From positions 1,240,001-1,304,000 of the forward strand of contig NZ_AHCD03000044.1 of the NCBI RefSeq assembly GCF_000238295.3: DNA of 64,000 nucleotides, written 5' to 3'. The position numbers and the translations under genes were made by a program. The DNA comes from Pseudoalteromonas rubra (lineage in GTDB: Bacteria > Pseudomonadota > Gammaproteobacteria > Enterobacterales > Alteromonadaceae). The notes under the pieces were generated by a model. The model searched no databases, had not been told where the DNA came from, and worked only from the letters and a program-made list of their open reading frames with translations. Positions 37,210 through 45,877 of the stretch are shown in pieces (the first letter of the stretch is position 1; each line of letters opens with the position of its first letter).

Positions 37210-38742
37210 TTATTCACGCAAGCAAAGTTTGTCTCTGCCGCTGTTTTTGGCCTCATACAGAGCTTCATCGGCACGATCAAAGGCGGTCAGTTTTGAGTCA
37301 CCTTCTTTCAGCTGGGTTGCCCCTAACGAGATAGTGATCCTCACTTCTTTATCTTTAAAGCGAAATGGGATCGATTTAACGGTTGCGCGTATCTTCTCAA
37401 GCGGCGCATAAGCCGCTTCAATTGGCATTCCTGGCATCAGGATAACAAACTCCTCGCCACCGTAGCGCGCAATGAAATCGGTCTTTCGAATGGATTTTTT
37501 CAGTGCTCTGGCGATAACCTGAAGTGTTTTATCTCCTGCACTGTGGCCGTATTTATCATTAATCGATTTAAAGTGATCGACATCCACTACAACCAAAGTA
37601 ACGTCGTTGCCCTGGATTTCAAATAAATGAAACTCCTGGCTGTAGCGATCGTCAAAAGCCGAGCGATTAGGGAGCTTGGTCAGTCCGTCTAACAAGCTTT
37701 TGAATCTCTGTTCATTCAGTCGCTTTTTATAAGTGTTTACTTTGTTTTCGAGTACATTGATGCGGCTATTAATGGCATCAAAGCTCTCCAGCAAGGCTTG
37801 CTTATCACGCCGCTCAATGGTTTCTCTTTCCACCAAATCTTTGCTTATTTGGGCAAGCTCGTCATCGACTAACCCCTTAAGTTCAGAAATAGAGGACGCT
37901 TTTTGGGTGTTTTCGGTAAGGCGTTTTATCTTCGACTCGATGCGTTCGTTTAATGCATTGAGTTCTTTATTGATCGACTTGGAATGACTGGTGGTGTCAA
38001 CAATTGACTTGTGCAGCTCTTCCAGTGTTTGGTTTAGCGAGACCAAAAATCCCTGCGCTGATTGTCTTTCCCGCGCGATTGACTTAGCAAAAATGCGGAT
38101 CACCGCAATGGCGTTTTCAAGTAAAGCATCTATGCTCGAATCTGTTGAAATACGTTGTTTTATCGCTTTAACTTCATCGGCTACATCGTCTTCAAACACT
38201 AATTCGTTGGTCAGGCCTAACAATTCCGTCGCCAATTCCGGGTCATTATGTTGTGTCGAGGTATCAATGTCATATTTAGCATCGAAGACTTGAAGGTAAA
38301 ACTGCAGTAACTTATCAAGCAAGGGCACGAATTCTGGGATAGCATCAATATCACCCAACTCATTATCAAGCAAACCGCGCAGTTTTCTGCGAGTGTCTTC
38401 TGGCAAACCACGCAGTTTTTGTAACTGCTTTCCTGCGTTTTGTATATGGGTTACTAAATTGCGGTGATTGGCAGAGTTGGTGCTATCAAGCTGTTTTAAT
38501 TGTGCACTGGTATTTTCAATGAGTGGGGCCAGATGCTCAAAGTCCATACCCTTTGCCAACGCACTGCGATATTTTGCCAGCAAGTTGTCGAGAGACACAT
38601 CCTGTCCTTTACAGCCAAGTGTCAGTTTGGATGCAAATTCTGACAGGGTATCGACCTGTTGCTTTCTCGCTTCTTCCAACGCCTTTCTAGCTTCAATCGC
38701 TTGTGATAGTTTTTTCTCTAATCGCGCAGTTTTATCAGTCAC
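37210..38742 (-). CDS. cytoplasmic diguanylate cyclase (GGDEF) with long coiled-coil N-terminus
   Basis: Makes c-di-GMP from two GTP. Residues about 345-510 are a GGDEF domain: DGLTKLPNRSAFDDRYSQEF, VVDVDHFKSINDKYGHSAGD and the active-site motif RYGGEEFVILMPG (about 426). The RxxD inhibitory site is intact (RKTD, five residues before GGEEF), so product inhibition is expected. The N-terminal 340 residues are charged and helical, with heptad-rich stretches at about 1-50 and 235-345 and no membrane helix, so input is probably cytoplasmic through the coiled coil. The start is a GTG. It heads the operon ppnN-xni-DUF3192-HDOD-like. Confidence 0.92.
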   Translation of the reverse strand: MTDKTARLEKKLSQAIEARKALEEARKQQVDTLSEFASKLTLGCKGQDVSLDNLLAKYRSALAKGMDFEHLAPLIENTSAQLKQLDSTNSANHRNLVTHIQNAGKQLQKLRGLPEDTRRKLRGLLDNELGDIDAIPEFVPLLDKLLQFYLQVFDAKYDIDTSTQHNDPELATELLGLTNELVFEDDVADEVKAIKQRISTDSSIDALLENAIAVIRIFAKSIARERQSAQGFLVSLNQTLEELHKSIVDTTSHSKSINKELNALNERIESKIKRLTENTQKASSISELKGLVDDELAQISKDLVERETIERRDKQALLESFDAINSRINVLENKVNTYKKRLNEQRFKSLLDGLTKLPNRSAFDDRYSQEFHLFEIQGNDVTLVVVDVDHFKSINDKYGHSAGDKTLQVIARALKKSIRKTDFIARYGGEEFVILMPGMPIEAAYAPLEKIRATVKSIPFRFKDKEVRITISLGATQLKEGDSKLTAFDRADEALYEAKNSGRDKLCLRE

Positions 38743-38924
38743 AGAAACCTAATATCTTTTGTTTTAACCTACTCATTAGCAAGTTTACATCAAATTACTG
38801 ATAAATGTGGAAGATTTTAGGCCATAGATCCACCTATTTTGGCTGTTGACTCATCGTTTTTGATGGCCTGATATCAGACTTATTTGTTAGTTTTACACCC
38901 TATTAGTCATTTTATTGAATCATT

Positions 38925-40700
38925 ATGAAAAAAACCTGTTCCCTGCTCATTGCCTTGAGCACCTTACCAGCCTTCGCTGATGTTGAATACACGCTGAAAA
39001 TAACTCAGCCAGAGCATCACCTTGGTGAAGTAGAAGTTACTTTTCCTAAAAGTGCCCAGGCACATATGGATATTAAGTTAGCGGACTGGCGGACAGGGCG
39101 GTATCAAATCTTAAATTTGGCGAATGGGATCCGTGCATTTGATGCGACTGATTCGCAAGGGCGCGAACTGGAATGGCATAAAGTAGATAAAAGCACCTGG
39201 CGAGTGCATCTTGACAGCCCAACACAAGTGACTGTGAATTATCAGGTATATGCAAATGAACTCGGGCTCAGAGCGAGGCATATTGATGACAGTCATGCCT
39301 TTGTTGATGCGTCCGGCTTTTTTATGTTCAGCGAGTCATTCCGTCATGAACCTGTGACCGTTGAGATGAAGGTGCCGGACCAATGGCGCTCTGTGTCGGG
39401 TATGGATTTCGCGGGCAACAAGCACCGTTTTAAAGCTGCCAACTTTGATGTGCTGGTGGATTCGCCAATAGAGTCAGGCATTAACCAGCTGCACAAATTC
39501 CAGGTAGACGGCCGCGACTATGAACTGGTTATCTGGGGGGAGGGCAATTATGATGTTGACCTGATGCTCAGCGATCTGAAAAAGTTAGTGAAAACGGGTA
39601 CCCTGATCTGGCAGGATTATCCGTATGAGCGTTACGTCTTTATGGTGCATGCGACCAGTGGTGCACGCGGTGCAACTGAGCATCTGAACTCGACTATTAT
39701 TCAACGCCACAGAGATGCATTTGCCAAACGAGATGATTACATTGGATTTATTTCGACCGCGGCACACGAATTTATTCATACCTGGAATGTTAAAAATTAT
39801 CGCCCGGCCGGCTTGGTACCTTACGACTATGTGAATCCTAATTACAGTGATTTACTCTGGCTGGCAGAAGGGTCGACCAGTTACCTCGAAGATTTTCTAC
39901 TGCTAAGTGCCGGGATCATTACCCATGAAGAGTATTATAAAGGGCTGACCAAGCGTATTAATCGTCACCTGAACACGCCGGGCAGAAAGATACAGAGCGT
40001 TGCTCAAACCAGCTTCGACAAGTGGATTAATCAGGGCGGCGATCACGGTAAAAACTTCAGTACCAATATCTACTCGGAAGGTGCGTTAATTTCCATGATG
40101 CTGGATATTAAGTTGCTGGATGACAGTAATGGGAAGGTGAGTTACCGTGATGTTCACACTTTACTGGCTCAACGTCATGAGTTGCCGAAGTCATTTGTCA
40201 GCCAGGATGTGATCAATATTCTCAATGAGATCAGTGGTCAGGATTATAGTGCGTGGTGGAAACAAAACGTCGACACGCCATTTGTGCTGGAAGTGGACGC
40301 GCTGTTTGACAAAGTTGGGCTGACTTATCGTCACCCTGTTTCCAGTGAGGAAGTGGCCGGTTTTGATGCTCATGCTGTATCTAAAGGTCAACTACTCGAA
40401 TTGCAGCATGTTGCCAGCAGTGGTAATGCCTGGCAGGCAGGATTAACCAGCGGTGATAAGCTGGTGGCGTTTAACAAACACCAGGTACGAGATACATTAG
40501 ATAACACATTAGCGCTGTTTGCGCCCAAAGAGAAAGTCACCGTTCATTTTATACGCCGTCACAAACTGATGTCGACAGAAGTTACGCTCAGTGCGGCTCA
40601 ATCGAAACCAAAACGGGTTGCTGCGGTATTGCAGCCGACCAAACGTCAACAGCAGCTATATTTGGCCTGGATGGGGGTACCGCACCCTAACGCGCAGTAG
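38925..40700 (+). CDS. M61 family metallopeptidase (glycyl aminopeptidase type) with PDZ domain
   Basis: A 591-residue exported zinc peptidase. MKKTCSLLIALSTLPAFA is a signal peptide. Residues about 20-180 are the N-terminal beta domain of the family (WRTGRYQILNLANGIRAFDA). The catalytic site HEFIHTWNVKNYRPAG (H281, E282, H285) is followed by LLWLAEGSTSYLEDFLLL, where the Glu after WLA is the third zinc ligand. The C-terminal part (about 480-560, GNAWQAGLTSGDKLVAFNKH) is a PDZ domain. The family removes N-terminal Gly or Ala from peptides; a periplasmic role is inferred from the signal peptide. The gene is monocistronic and ends in a bidirectional terminator. Confidence 0.9.
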   Translation: MKKTCSLLIALSTLPAFADVEYTLKITQPEHHLGEVEVTFPKSAQAHMDIKLADWRTGRYQILNLANGIRAFDATDSQGRELEWHKVDKSTWRVHLDSPTQVTVNYQVYANELGLRARHIDDSHAFVDASGFFMFSESFRHEPVTVEMKVPDQWRSVSGMDFAGNKHRFKAANFDVLVDSPIESGINQLHKFQVDGRDYELVIWGEGNYDVDLMLSDLKKLVKTGTLIWQDYPYERYVFMVHATSGARGATEHLNSTIIQRHRDAFAKRDDYIGFISTAAHEFIHTWNVKNYRPAGLVPYDYVNPNYSDLLWLAEGSTSYLEDFLLLSAGIITHEEYYKGLTKRINRHLNTPGRKIQSVAQTSFDKWINQGGDHGKNFSTNIYSEGALISMMLDIKLLDDSNGKVSYRDVHTLLAQRHELPKSFVSQDVINILNEISGQDYSAWWKQNVDTPFVLEVDALFDKVGLTYRHPVSSEEVAGFDAHAVSKGQLLELQHVASSGNAWQAGLTSGDKLVAFNKHQVRDTLDNTLALFAPKEKVTVHFIRRHKLMSTEVTLSAAQSKPKRVAAVLQPTKRQQQLYLAWMGVPHPNAQ

Positions 40701-40722
40701 TTGATCTAGTTTGATTAGTTAC

Positions 40723-40750
40723 AAAAAAGGGAGCATGTGCTCCCTTTTTT
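40723..40750. terminator. bidirectional terminator between the M61 and DUF1232 genes
   Basis: GGGAGCA at 40729-40735 and TGCTCCC at 40738-40744 pair around TG, flanked by six A and six T. It serves both converging genes. Confidence 0.92.
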
Positions 40751-40762
40751 GTTTCGCTATAA

Positions 40763-41314
40763 TCACATGATACGAGAAAAGAAGCGTGACTTCTTAGTGT
40801 TTGAGCGATTACGGCGCATTGAAGAACGAATTTGAGAGCGGGTACCAGCTAACCAGCTTTCGCGGTCAACTTTAGCGGCGTCGCCCCGGCGTGCTTCTTC
40901 TGTCGCACGGAAACCACAGAATTGGCGATAAGCGCTCAAATCCAAAGACAGTTCCTGTAAAACCAGCTCGATCATGATGGCATCGTCGATGTATCCAAGT
41001 ACTGGTACATTGTCCGGCACTATGTCTTCAGGTTCGCTGAAGTAAGCCAAAGACAACATGATTTCGCGCTTTTCATCTTCGGGCATTTGCCATTCTTCGT
41101 CTTGCACTGCGTCAATTAGTGCGGCAAGTGACATCATACGCGTGCGCACAAACTCAGGTAGTTTCGATTTTTCCATGTTGTTGACCAAGTCTTTGGCCTT
41201 GCTGATGATTTCTTCGTCGCTTAAACCTTGGCTCTTTTCGATGGTCGCATGCATCATGCTACGAAAGTGCGCCAAGTCGGCATCGGATAATTCAAAGTTG
41301 ATTTCAATTGACAC
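40763..41314 (-). CDS. DUF1232 (YkvA-like) protein
   Basis: A 183-residue protein. The central region MLSLAYFSEPEDIVPDNVPV followed by LGYIDDAIMIELVLQ is the DUF1232/YkvA signature (D-x-x-P-D-x-x-P-x-x-G-x-x-D-D). The N-terminal 70 residues are helical and the C-terminus is basic, ending SNTKKSRFFSRIM. There is no signal peptide. The family occurs widely without a defined function; many members are membrane-associated through the hydrophobic DUF1232 helix. The start is a GTG with AGGGAGA upstream. It appears to be a single-gene unit. Confidence 0.8.
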   Translation of the reverse strand: MSIEINFELSDADLAHFRSMMHATIEKSQGLSDEEIISKAKDLVNNMEKSKLPEFVRTRMMSLAALIDAVQDEEWQMPEDEKREIMLSLAYFSEPEDIVPDNVPVLGYIDDAIMIELVLQELSLDLSAYRQFCGFRATEEARRGDAAKVDRESWLAGTRSQIRSSMRRNRSNTKKSRFFSRIM

Positions 41315-41459
41315 TGGATTCTCCCTGAGGGTTTTGATTTTTATTGTGATGTCTGAAGTTAGGTGCTTATTACTAAGTTGTCAACTCACCTGAACTGCTA
41401 ACAACACTATGCCACTTTAGGTACTAATAATTAAGAGCTGAGCAAAGAATTATTAAAGA

Positions 41460-41520
41460 ATGAGGCGTGTTTGTTGTCAAATTAGACAATATCTGGGCAG
41501 ATGATAAACACCTGCCTCAT
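41460..41520. repeat. long imperfect inverted repeat downstream of the small lipoprotein gene
   Basis: ATGAGGC-GTGTTT at 41460-41472 is complementary to AAACAC-GCCTCAT at 41506-41520 with two extra bases in the right arm, and an inner hairpin TTGTC/GACAA (41474-41489) lies between. It begins just after the lipoprotein stop (41527, minus strand), and on that strand it is followed by T-rich sequence, so it may help end that transcript. Confidence 0.4.
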
Positions 41521-41526
41521 GTGTTG

Positions 41527-42015
41527 CTACCTGGAGATTTTCAATGCGATAACCCAGGGGGTTTTGCGGTCCAGGCCTTTCCCGCGACTGAGCGTGATTG
41601 TTGCTTCAGAGGCGTCGCTGGTATAGCGAAGAGTATTGTTCTTTCCCTTGGTATTTTGCCATGACGCGCCCAGGCAGGTGTTTAACTGCTGTGCTACGTC
41701 ATCAAATAATGTTGCAGCATTAGCTTCAGTACTGAACAACTTAGTGCATTCGTAGGCGACATTGCCGCTGTTGTACTGGTTTATCTGGCAGCTGTTGGCG
41801 ATTAAATGTGCCTTGGGTTGCCATGCGCTCATAAAGGATGAGTTGACTTTGCTGCCTTTTAGCTGAGCAAAATCGTCCTGAGTGCCTTGTGTTAAAGCAA
41901 GTACTTTCTCACATTCATTCATGGTGTCAACGCGGTGCTGAACGTCATCAGGAAGTTGCTGGCATGCAGCAAGTGAAAGTAGTGCGACAGGGAGAATAAG
42001 ATGGCGATTGACCAT
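41527..42015 (-). CDS. small lipoprotein of unknown function
   Basis: A 162-residue predicted lipoprotein. From the ATG at 42015 (AAGGA seven bases upstream) it begins MVNRHLILPVALLSLAACQQ, a signal peptide with lipobox LAAC, so the Cys at residue 18 should be lipidated. The mature part has four further Cys residues (NECEKV, ANSCQI, YECTKL, NTCLGA) that could form disulphides in the periplasm. I do not recognise the family. The frame is open to 42087, but that start would place the hydrophobic segment too far inside. It stands downstream of the histidine operon on the same strand, about 100 bases after hisIE. Confidence 0.72.
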   Translation of the reverse strand: MVNRHLILPVALLSLAACQQLPDDVQHRVDTMNECEKVLALTQGTQDDFAQLKGSKVNSSFMSAWQPKAHLIANSCQINQYNSGNVAYECTKLFSTEANAATLFDDVAQQLNTCLGASWQNTKGKNNTLRYTSDASEATITLSRGKGLDRKTPWVIALKISR

Positions 42016-42118
42016 GGCTATGTCCTTCATTTTGATTTTCGAGCCAGCTGAAACAAAAAAGTGTATCAGCTGGCTTGAGCATACCATGAACTCATAGCAG
42101 GTCGAGCAAAACTCAGCT

Positions 42119-42730
42119 TTATTTATGACGTTCGTTCAGTGTTTCTACAACCTGCTCAAGTGATAAGCCGCTGCGTTGTAATAACACTATCAGGTGATAG
42201 AGCAAATCAGCAGATTCATTACGTAATTCATTCTGATCTTGTTTCATTGCAGCCAATGCCACTTCAACCCCTTCTTCACCGACTTTTTGACAGCTTCGGC
42301 TGAGATCTTTCGAGAACAAAGCTGCTGTGTAACTTTGCGCAGGGTCAGCGTCCTTTCGTTCGCAAATGACGCGTTCAAGCTCAGAAAGGAAAGCGATAGC
42401 GGGGCGGGCCTCATCAAAGCAGCTTTGTGTGCCCAGGTGGCATGTTGGCCCGGCAGGATCAGCAAGCAACAGCAAGCTGTCGCGGTCGCAGTCGGTATAC
42501 GCTGAGACCAGTTTTAAAACATTGCCGGACTCTTCACCTTTGGTCCATAAGCGCTGTTTGGAGCGGGAATAAAAGGTAACCAGACCTTTTTCGAAGGTTG
42601 TACTGAGCGCCGTCTGATCCATAAAGCCCTGCATTAGAATAACGCCGCTCTGTGCGTCCTGGACAATGGCCGGAATTAGCGACATTTTGTCGAAGTCTAA
42701 TTTATTTAAGTTATCTGGAGTGAGTTTCAT
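42119..42730 (-). CDS. hisI: bifunctional phosphoribosyl-AMP cyclohydrolase / phosphoribosyl-ATP pyrophosphatase
   Basis: Carries out steps two and three of histidine synthesis. The N-terminal HisI half includes LIPAIVQDAQSGVILMQGFM and the zinc-binding DCDRDSLLLL and GPTCHLG. The C-terminal HisE half begins near residue 105 with FLSELERVICERK and holds VGEEGVEVALAAM and ESADLLYHLIVLL. The 203 residues and the order are the same as E. coli HisI(E). It is the last gene of the operon; its start overlaps the hisF end by four bases. Confidence 0.96.
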   Translation of the reverse strand: MKLTPDNLNKLDFDKMSLIPAIVQDAQSGVILMQGFMDQTALSTTFEKGLVTFYSRSKQRLWTKGEESGNVLKLVSAYTDCDRDSLLLLADPAGPTCHLGTQSCFDEARPAIAFLSELERVICERKDADPAQSYTAALFSKDLSRSCQKVGEEGVEVALAAMKQDQNELRNESADLLYHLIVLLQRSGLSLEQVVETLNERHK

Positions 42731-43500
42731 AGTCTGCTCGCTACCTTGTTATCTACCAAATATTGTTTAAGAGTATCAATTTCAATGAGTTGCTTGTGAA
42801 AAACGCTGGCTGCCAGTGCCCCGTCTACATTCGCCTGTTGAAAAACATCAACGAAATCCTGCATTGACCCAGCACCGCCAGATGCAATCAAAGGTACATC
42901 ACATTGCTTGCGAATATTACTCAGCTGCTCAATGTCATAGCCTTTTCTGACCCCATCCTGATTCATGCAATTCAGCACTATTTCTCCTGCGCCCAGTTCC
43001 TGCACACGCTGCACCCACTCACTGGTTTTATATCGAGTCTGGCTGGCGCTGTTGGGATCGCCCGTTAACTGATAAACTAGATACTCTCCTGAACTGACAT
43101 CGTAGAAGCTATCTATACCAACCACTACGCACTGCTTGCCAAACTCATCGTGCAGCTCTCTGATTAGCTCAGGCCTGGCGATTGCCGGGCTGTTGATGGA
43201 GACTTTATCAGCGCCTTGCTCGAGCACTTTAGCTGCATCTTCCACAGACTTAATGCCACCTGCAACGCAAAAAGGAATGTCGATGTGGCGCGCAATGTCT
43301 CGAACCCAGTTCACATCCAGTAAGCGCTTTTCAACGCTGGCACTGATCTCATAAAACACCAGTTCATCGGCGCCGGCCTGACTATACAGCGCCGCAAGCT
43401 CCAGAATTTCGCCTACTATTTCGTGCTGTTTGAATTTAACGCCTTTGACGACCTGACCATTTTTTACATCGAGGCACGGAATTATGCGCTTTGATAGCAT
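42727..43500 (-). CDS. hisF: imidazole glycerol phosphate synthase, cyclase subunit
   Basis: A TIM-barrel enzyme that uses ammonia from HisH to close the imidazole ring, giving IGP and AICAR. The first catalytic Asp is in MLSKRIIPCLDVKNGQVVKG (D11), and the second is in CMNQDGVRKGYD at about residue 130. VAGGIKSVEDAAKVLEQGAD and LIASGGAGSMQDFVDVF are phosphate-binding loops. The 257 residues are the normal length. Its ATG lies 19 bases inside the 3' end of hisA. Confidence 0.96.
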   Translation of the reverse strand: MLSKRIIPCLDVKNGQVVKGVKFKQHEIVGEILELAALYSQAGADELVFYEISASVEKRLLDVNWVRDIARHIDIPFCVAGGIKSVEDAAKVLEQGADKVSINSPAIARPELIRELHDEFGKQCVVVGIDSFYDVSSGEYLVYQLTGDPNSASQTRYKTSEWVQRVQELGAGEIVLNCMNQDGVRKGYDIEQLSNIRKQCDVPLIASGGAGSMQDFVDVFQQANVDGALAASVFHKQLIEIDTLKQYLVDNKVASRL

Positions 43501-44216
43501 GCGATTGCCTCCTCAACAGTAAATGCACCATCCAGCAGAGATTTGCCTAAGATGATCCCACTCACGCCCAGCTCAATGAGTTGACGAATATCTTCAAGAC
43601 TACTGACCCCGCCAGATGCCTGAACCCTGACACTTGGGCTATGAGCGACTATCTCTTTATAAAGTGTAAAAGACGGGCCTGTCATCGTGCCATCTTTACT
43701 GATGTCCGTGCATAGAAAGTCGTATACACCCAGCGCCAGGTAGAAATCAATGAGCTCAAACAGGCTCATTTGAGATTCTTCAAGCCAGCCGTGGGTGGCA
43801 ACAGCCCAACCCGAAGCGCTGCGTTTAACGTCAAGCGCAATGACAAAGCGCTCTGCCCCAAACTCTTCAATCCAGGCTGCAACTTCCTCTTTGCTATCGA
43901 CTGCCATGGAGCCAATCACGACCTGTTGTGCACCGGCTTTAAGCCATTGCTTTACATCATCATAACGGCGTATCCCACCGCCGACCTGGTAAGGAGCGGA
44001 TAATGCAGCTGTGGCCTGCTGGATCTGTTGCCATTGTTTCTTTTGCGGATCGCGGGCACCTTCCAGGTCCACGAGGTGAAGTTTAGCAGCGCCTGCGTCC
44101 TGGTATTCTTTTAAACGCTCAGCCAACTCAAACGGATAGAACTGTGCGGTGTCATACTTGCCCTGATACAGGCGTACAATTTGGTTTTGTAATACATCTA
44201 ATGCAGGAATGATCAT
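43482..44216 (-). CDS. hisA: ProFAR isomerase (phosphoribosylformimino-AICAR-P isomerase)
   Basis: A TIM-barrel aldose-ketose isomerase, step four of the pathway. MIIPALDVLQNQIVRLYQGK carries the catalytic Asp at position 7. YQVGGGIRRYDDVKQWLKAG and the second Asp in CTDISKDGTMTGPSFTLY follow, with phosphate loops QASGGVSSLEDI and GIILGKSLLDGAF at the end. The normal length is 244 residues. The ATG follows AAGGA and lies ten bases after the hisH stop. Confidence 0.96.
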   Translation of the reverse strand: MIIPALDVLQNQIVRLYQGKYDTAQFYPFELAERLKEYQDAGAAKLHLVDLEGARDPQKKQWQQIQQATAALSAPYQVGGGIRRYDDVKQWLKAGAQQVVIGSMAVDSKEEVAAWIEEFGAERFVIALDVKRSASGWAVATHGWLEESQMSLFELIDFYLALGVYDFLCTDISKDGTMTGPSFTLYKEIVAHSPSVRVQASGGVSSLEDIRQLIELGVSGIILGKSLLDGAFTVEEAIACYQSA

Positions 44217-44226
44217 TGTCTTATCC

Positions 44227-44817
44227 TTATAATTGCCAGTTCAGGAAGTTATTGAGTAATTTAGCACCCACTTTGGCACTTTTTTCCGGGTGAAACTGCA
44301 TGCCAGCATAATTATCTTTGGCAACGACAGCGGAGAAGCGCGTACCATATTCACTTGCAACCAGCGTATTGGCATTGCAACTATGCGCAAAGCTATGCAC
44401 AAAATAGACTTGATCGTCCGGGGTGAGGCCTTGTGTTAATGGGTGTGACTTGACCGCGGACAAAGTATTCCAGCCCATATGAGGACTGGTTAATTGTCCG
44501 GTTTCGAGATGACGTACTTCCCCAGGAATACGGCCCAGGCACTCAACTTGGCCTTCTTCGGTTTGATCGCACAGCAGCTGCATACCAAGGCAAATCCCCA
44601 TAAGTGGCTTTTGGTAGTCAGCGATAGCCTGATCCCAGCCTTGATCTCTTAAGCGTTTCATTGCGATAGAGGCGTGTCCGACACCGGGTAAGATTGCACG
44701 CTCAAATTGCACTAATTGTGCCGGATCGCGGATCACTTCCGGGTTGACACCGAGCCGTTCAAAGGCAAATCGGACCGAGTTAATATTGGCACACCCGGTG
44801 TTGATAATGGCAATCAT
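44227..44817 (-). CDS. hisH: imidazole glycerol phosphate synthase, glutaminase subunit
   Basis: A class I glutamine amidotransferase that supplies ammonia to HisF. The nucleophile Cys lies in MGICLGMQLL and the His-Glu pair in GMQFHPEKSAKVG. FERAILPGVGHASIAMKRLR carries the oxyanion-strand motif. The ATG at 44817 overlaps the hisB stop as ATGA and is preceded by AAGGGG; an in-frame GTG two codons upstream is less likely. The product has 196 residues. Confidence 0.96.
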   Translation of the reverse strand: MIAIINTGCANINSVRFAFERLGVNPEVIRDPAQLVQFERAILPGVGHASIAMKRLRDQGWDQAIADYQKPLMGICLGMQLLCDQTEEGQVECLGRIPGEVRHLETGQLTSPHMGWNTLSAVKSHPLTQGLTPDDQVYFVHSFAHSCNANTLVASEYGTRFSAVVAKDNYAGMQFHPEKSAKVGAKLLNNFLNWQL

Positions 44818-45875
44818 AAGCACCCCTTAGAGCTGGCGGTTTGCTGACTGGTATCTTTTGCGATGGCCATGCGCAGCGCGCGTGCAAAAACCTTAAACAA
44901 GCCTTCGACCTGGTGGTGACAATTTCCTTCGCTCACTGACAGGATCAGGCTGATGTTGGCATTATCGGCGAGTGATTTAAAGAAATGCTCGACCATTTGT
45001 ACATCCAGGTCGCCGACTTTTTCACGGCTAAATTCGGCATTCAGCACGAATGAAGCTCGACCAGACAAGTCAAGCTGACACTCGGCTTTGCATTCATCCA
45101 TTGGCAGCGCGAATCCATAGCGCGCAATTTGCGATTTAGTGCCCAGCGCTTGTTTGAGTGCCTGTCCTAGCGCAATGCCGATATCTTCTACCAGGTGGTG
45201 CTCATCGATGTGTAGATCACCACTTGCTGATATAGTCAGGCCTATATTTGCGTGAGTACGGATCTGATCCAACATGTGGTCAAAAAAGCCAAGGCCTGTA
45301 CTGATAGAGCCGTTACTGTTTTGATCAAGGTTAAGCGCCAGGCTGATCTGTGTTTCTTTGGTGTTGCGCTGCACCGTTGCCTGACGGTTCTGTGTCGTCA
45401 GACGGGTGACAATTTCTGGCCAGTTATCGTCGTACAGAATGCCTTCTATACACAGGTTATTGGCCAGTTGAATGTCAGTTTGTCTGTCACCAATCACATA
45501 GGAGTTGGCCAAATCAACTTTGCCAGAGCGCATCAGATTGGTTAACAACCCTGTTTTAGGCTTTCGGCATTCACAGTTGTCTTCGTCAAAGTGCGGACAA
45601 ATTAAAACCTCGTCGAAGCGGATCCCCTGACTGGTAAAAATCGCCATCATTTGATTGTGCGGCAGGGCGAAATCTTCCTCAGGGAAACTCTCTGTACCCA
45701 GTCCATCCTGATTTGAGACCATGACCAGCTTATAACCGGCAGCCTGAAGTGAGAGTAGAGCCGGGATGACGTTTGGCAGCAGTGCCAGCTTTTCCAGGCT
45801 GTCTACCTGCTTATCAGTAACCGGCTCCTCAATTAGGGTGCCGTCTCGGTCGATGAATAAATATGGAGTACTCAT
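44814..45875 (-). CDS. hisB: bifunctional histidinol-phosphatase / imidazoleglycerol-phosphate dehydratase
   Basis: The N-terminal HAD-type phosphatase (YLFIDRDGTLIEEPVTDKQV with the nucleophile Asp, then CPHFDEDNCECRKPKTG with a zinc site) joins a C-terminal dehydratase that begins near residue 165. The dehydratase shows GLGFFDHMLDQIRTHANIGL, DEHHLVEDIGIALGQALKQA and NCHHQVEGLFKVFARAL, the manganese-binding His/Glu motifs. The 353 residues and the fusion are typical of gammaproteobacterial HisB. It starts two bases after the hisC stop. Confidence 0.96.
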   Translation of the reverse strand: MSTPYLFIDRDGTLIEEPVTDKQVDSLEKLALLPNVIPALLSLQAAGYKLVMVSNQDGLGTESFPEEDFALPHNQMMAIFTSQGIRFDEVLICPHFDEDNCECRKPKTGLLTNLMRSGKVDLANSYVIGDRQTDIQLANNLCIEGILYDDNWPEIVTRLTTQNRQATVQRNTKETQISLALNLDQNSNGSISTGLGFFDHMLDQIRTHANIGLTISASGDLHIDEHHLVEDIGIALGQALKQALGTKSQIARYGFALPMDECKAECQLDLSGRASFVLNAEFSREKVGDLDVQMVEHFFKSLADNANISLILSVSEGNCHHQVEGLFKVFARALRMAIAKDTSQQTASSKGCL

Positions 45876-45877
45876 TG

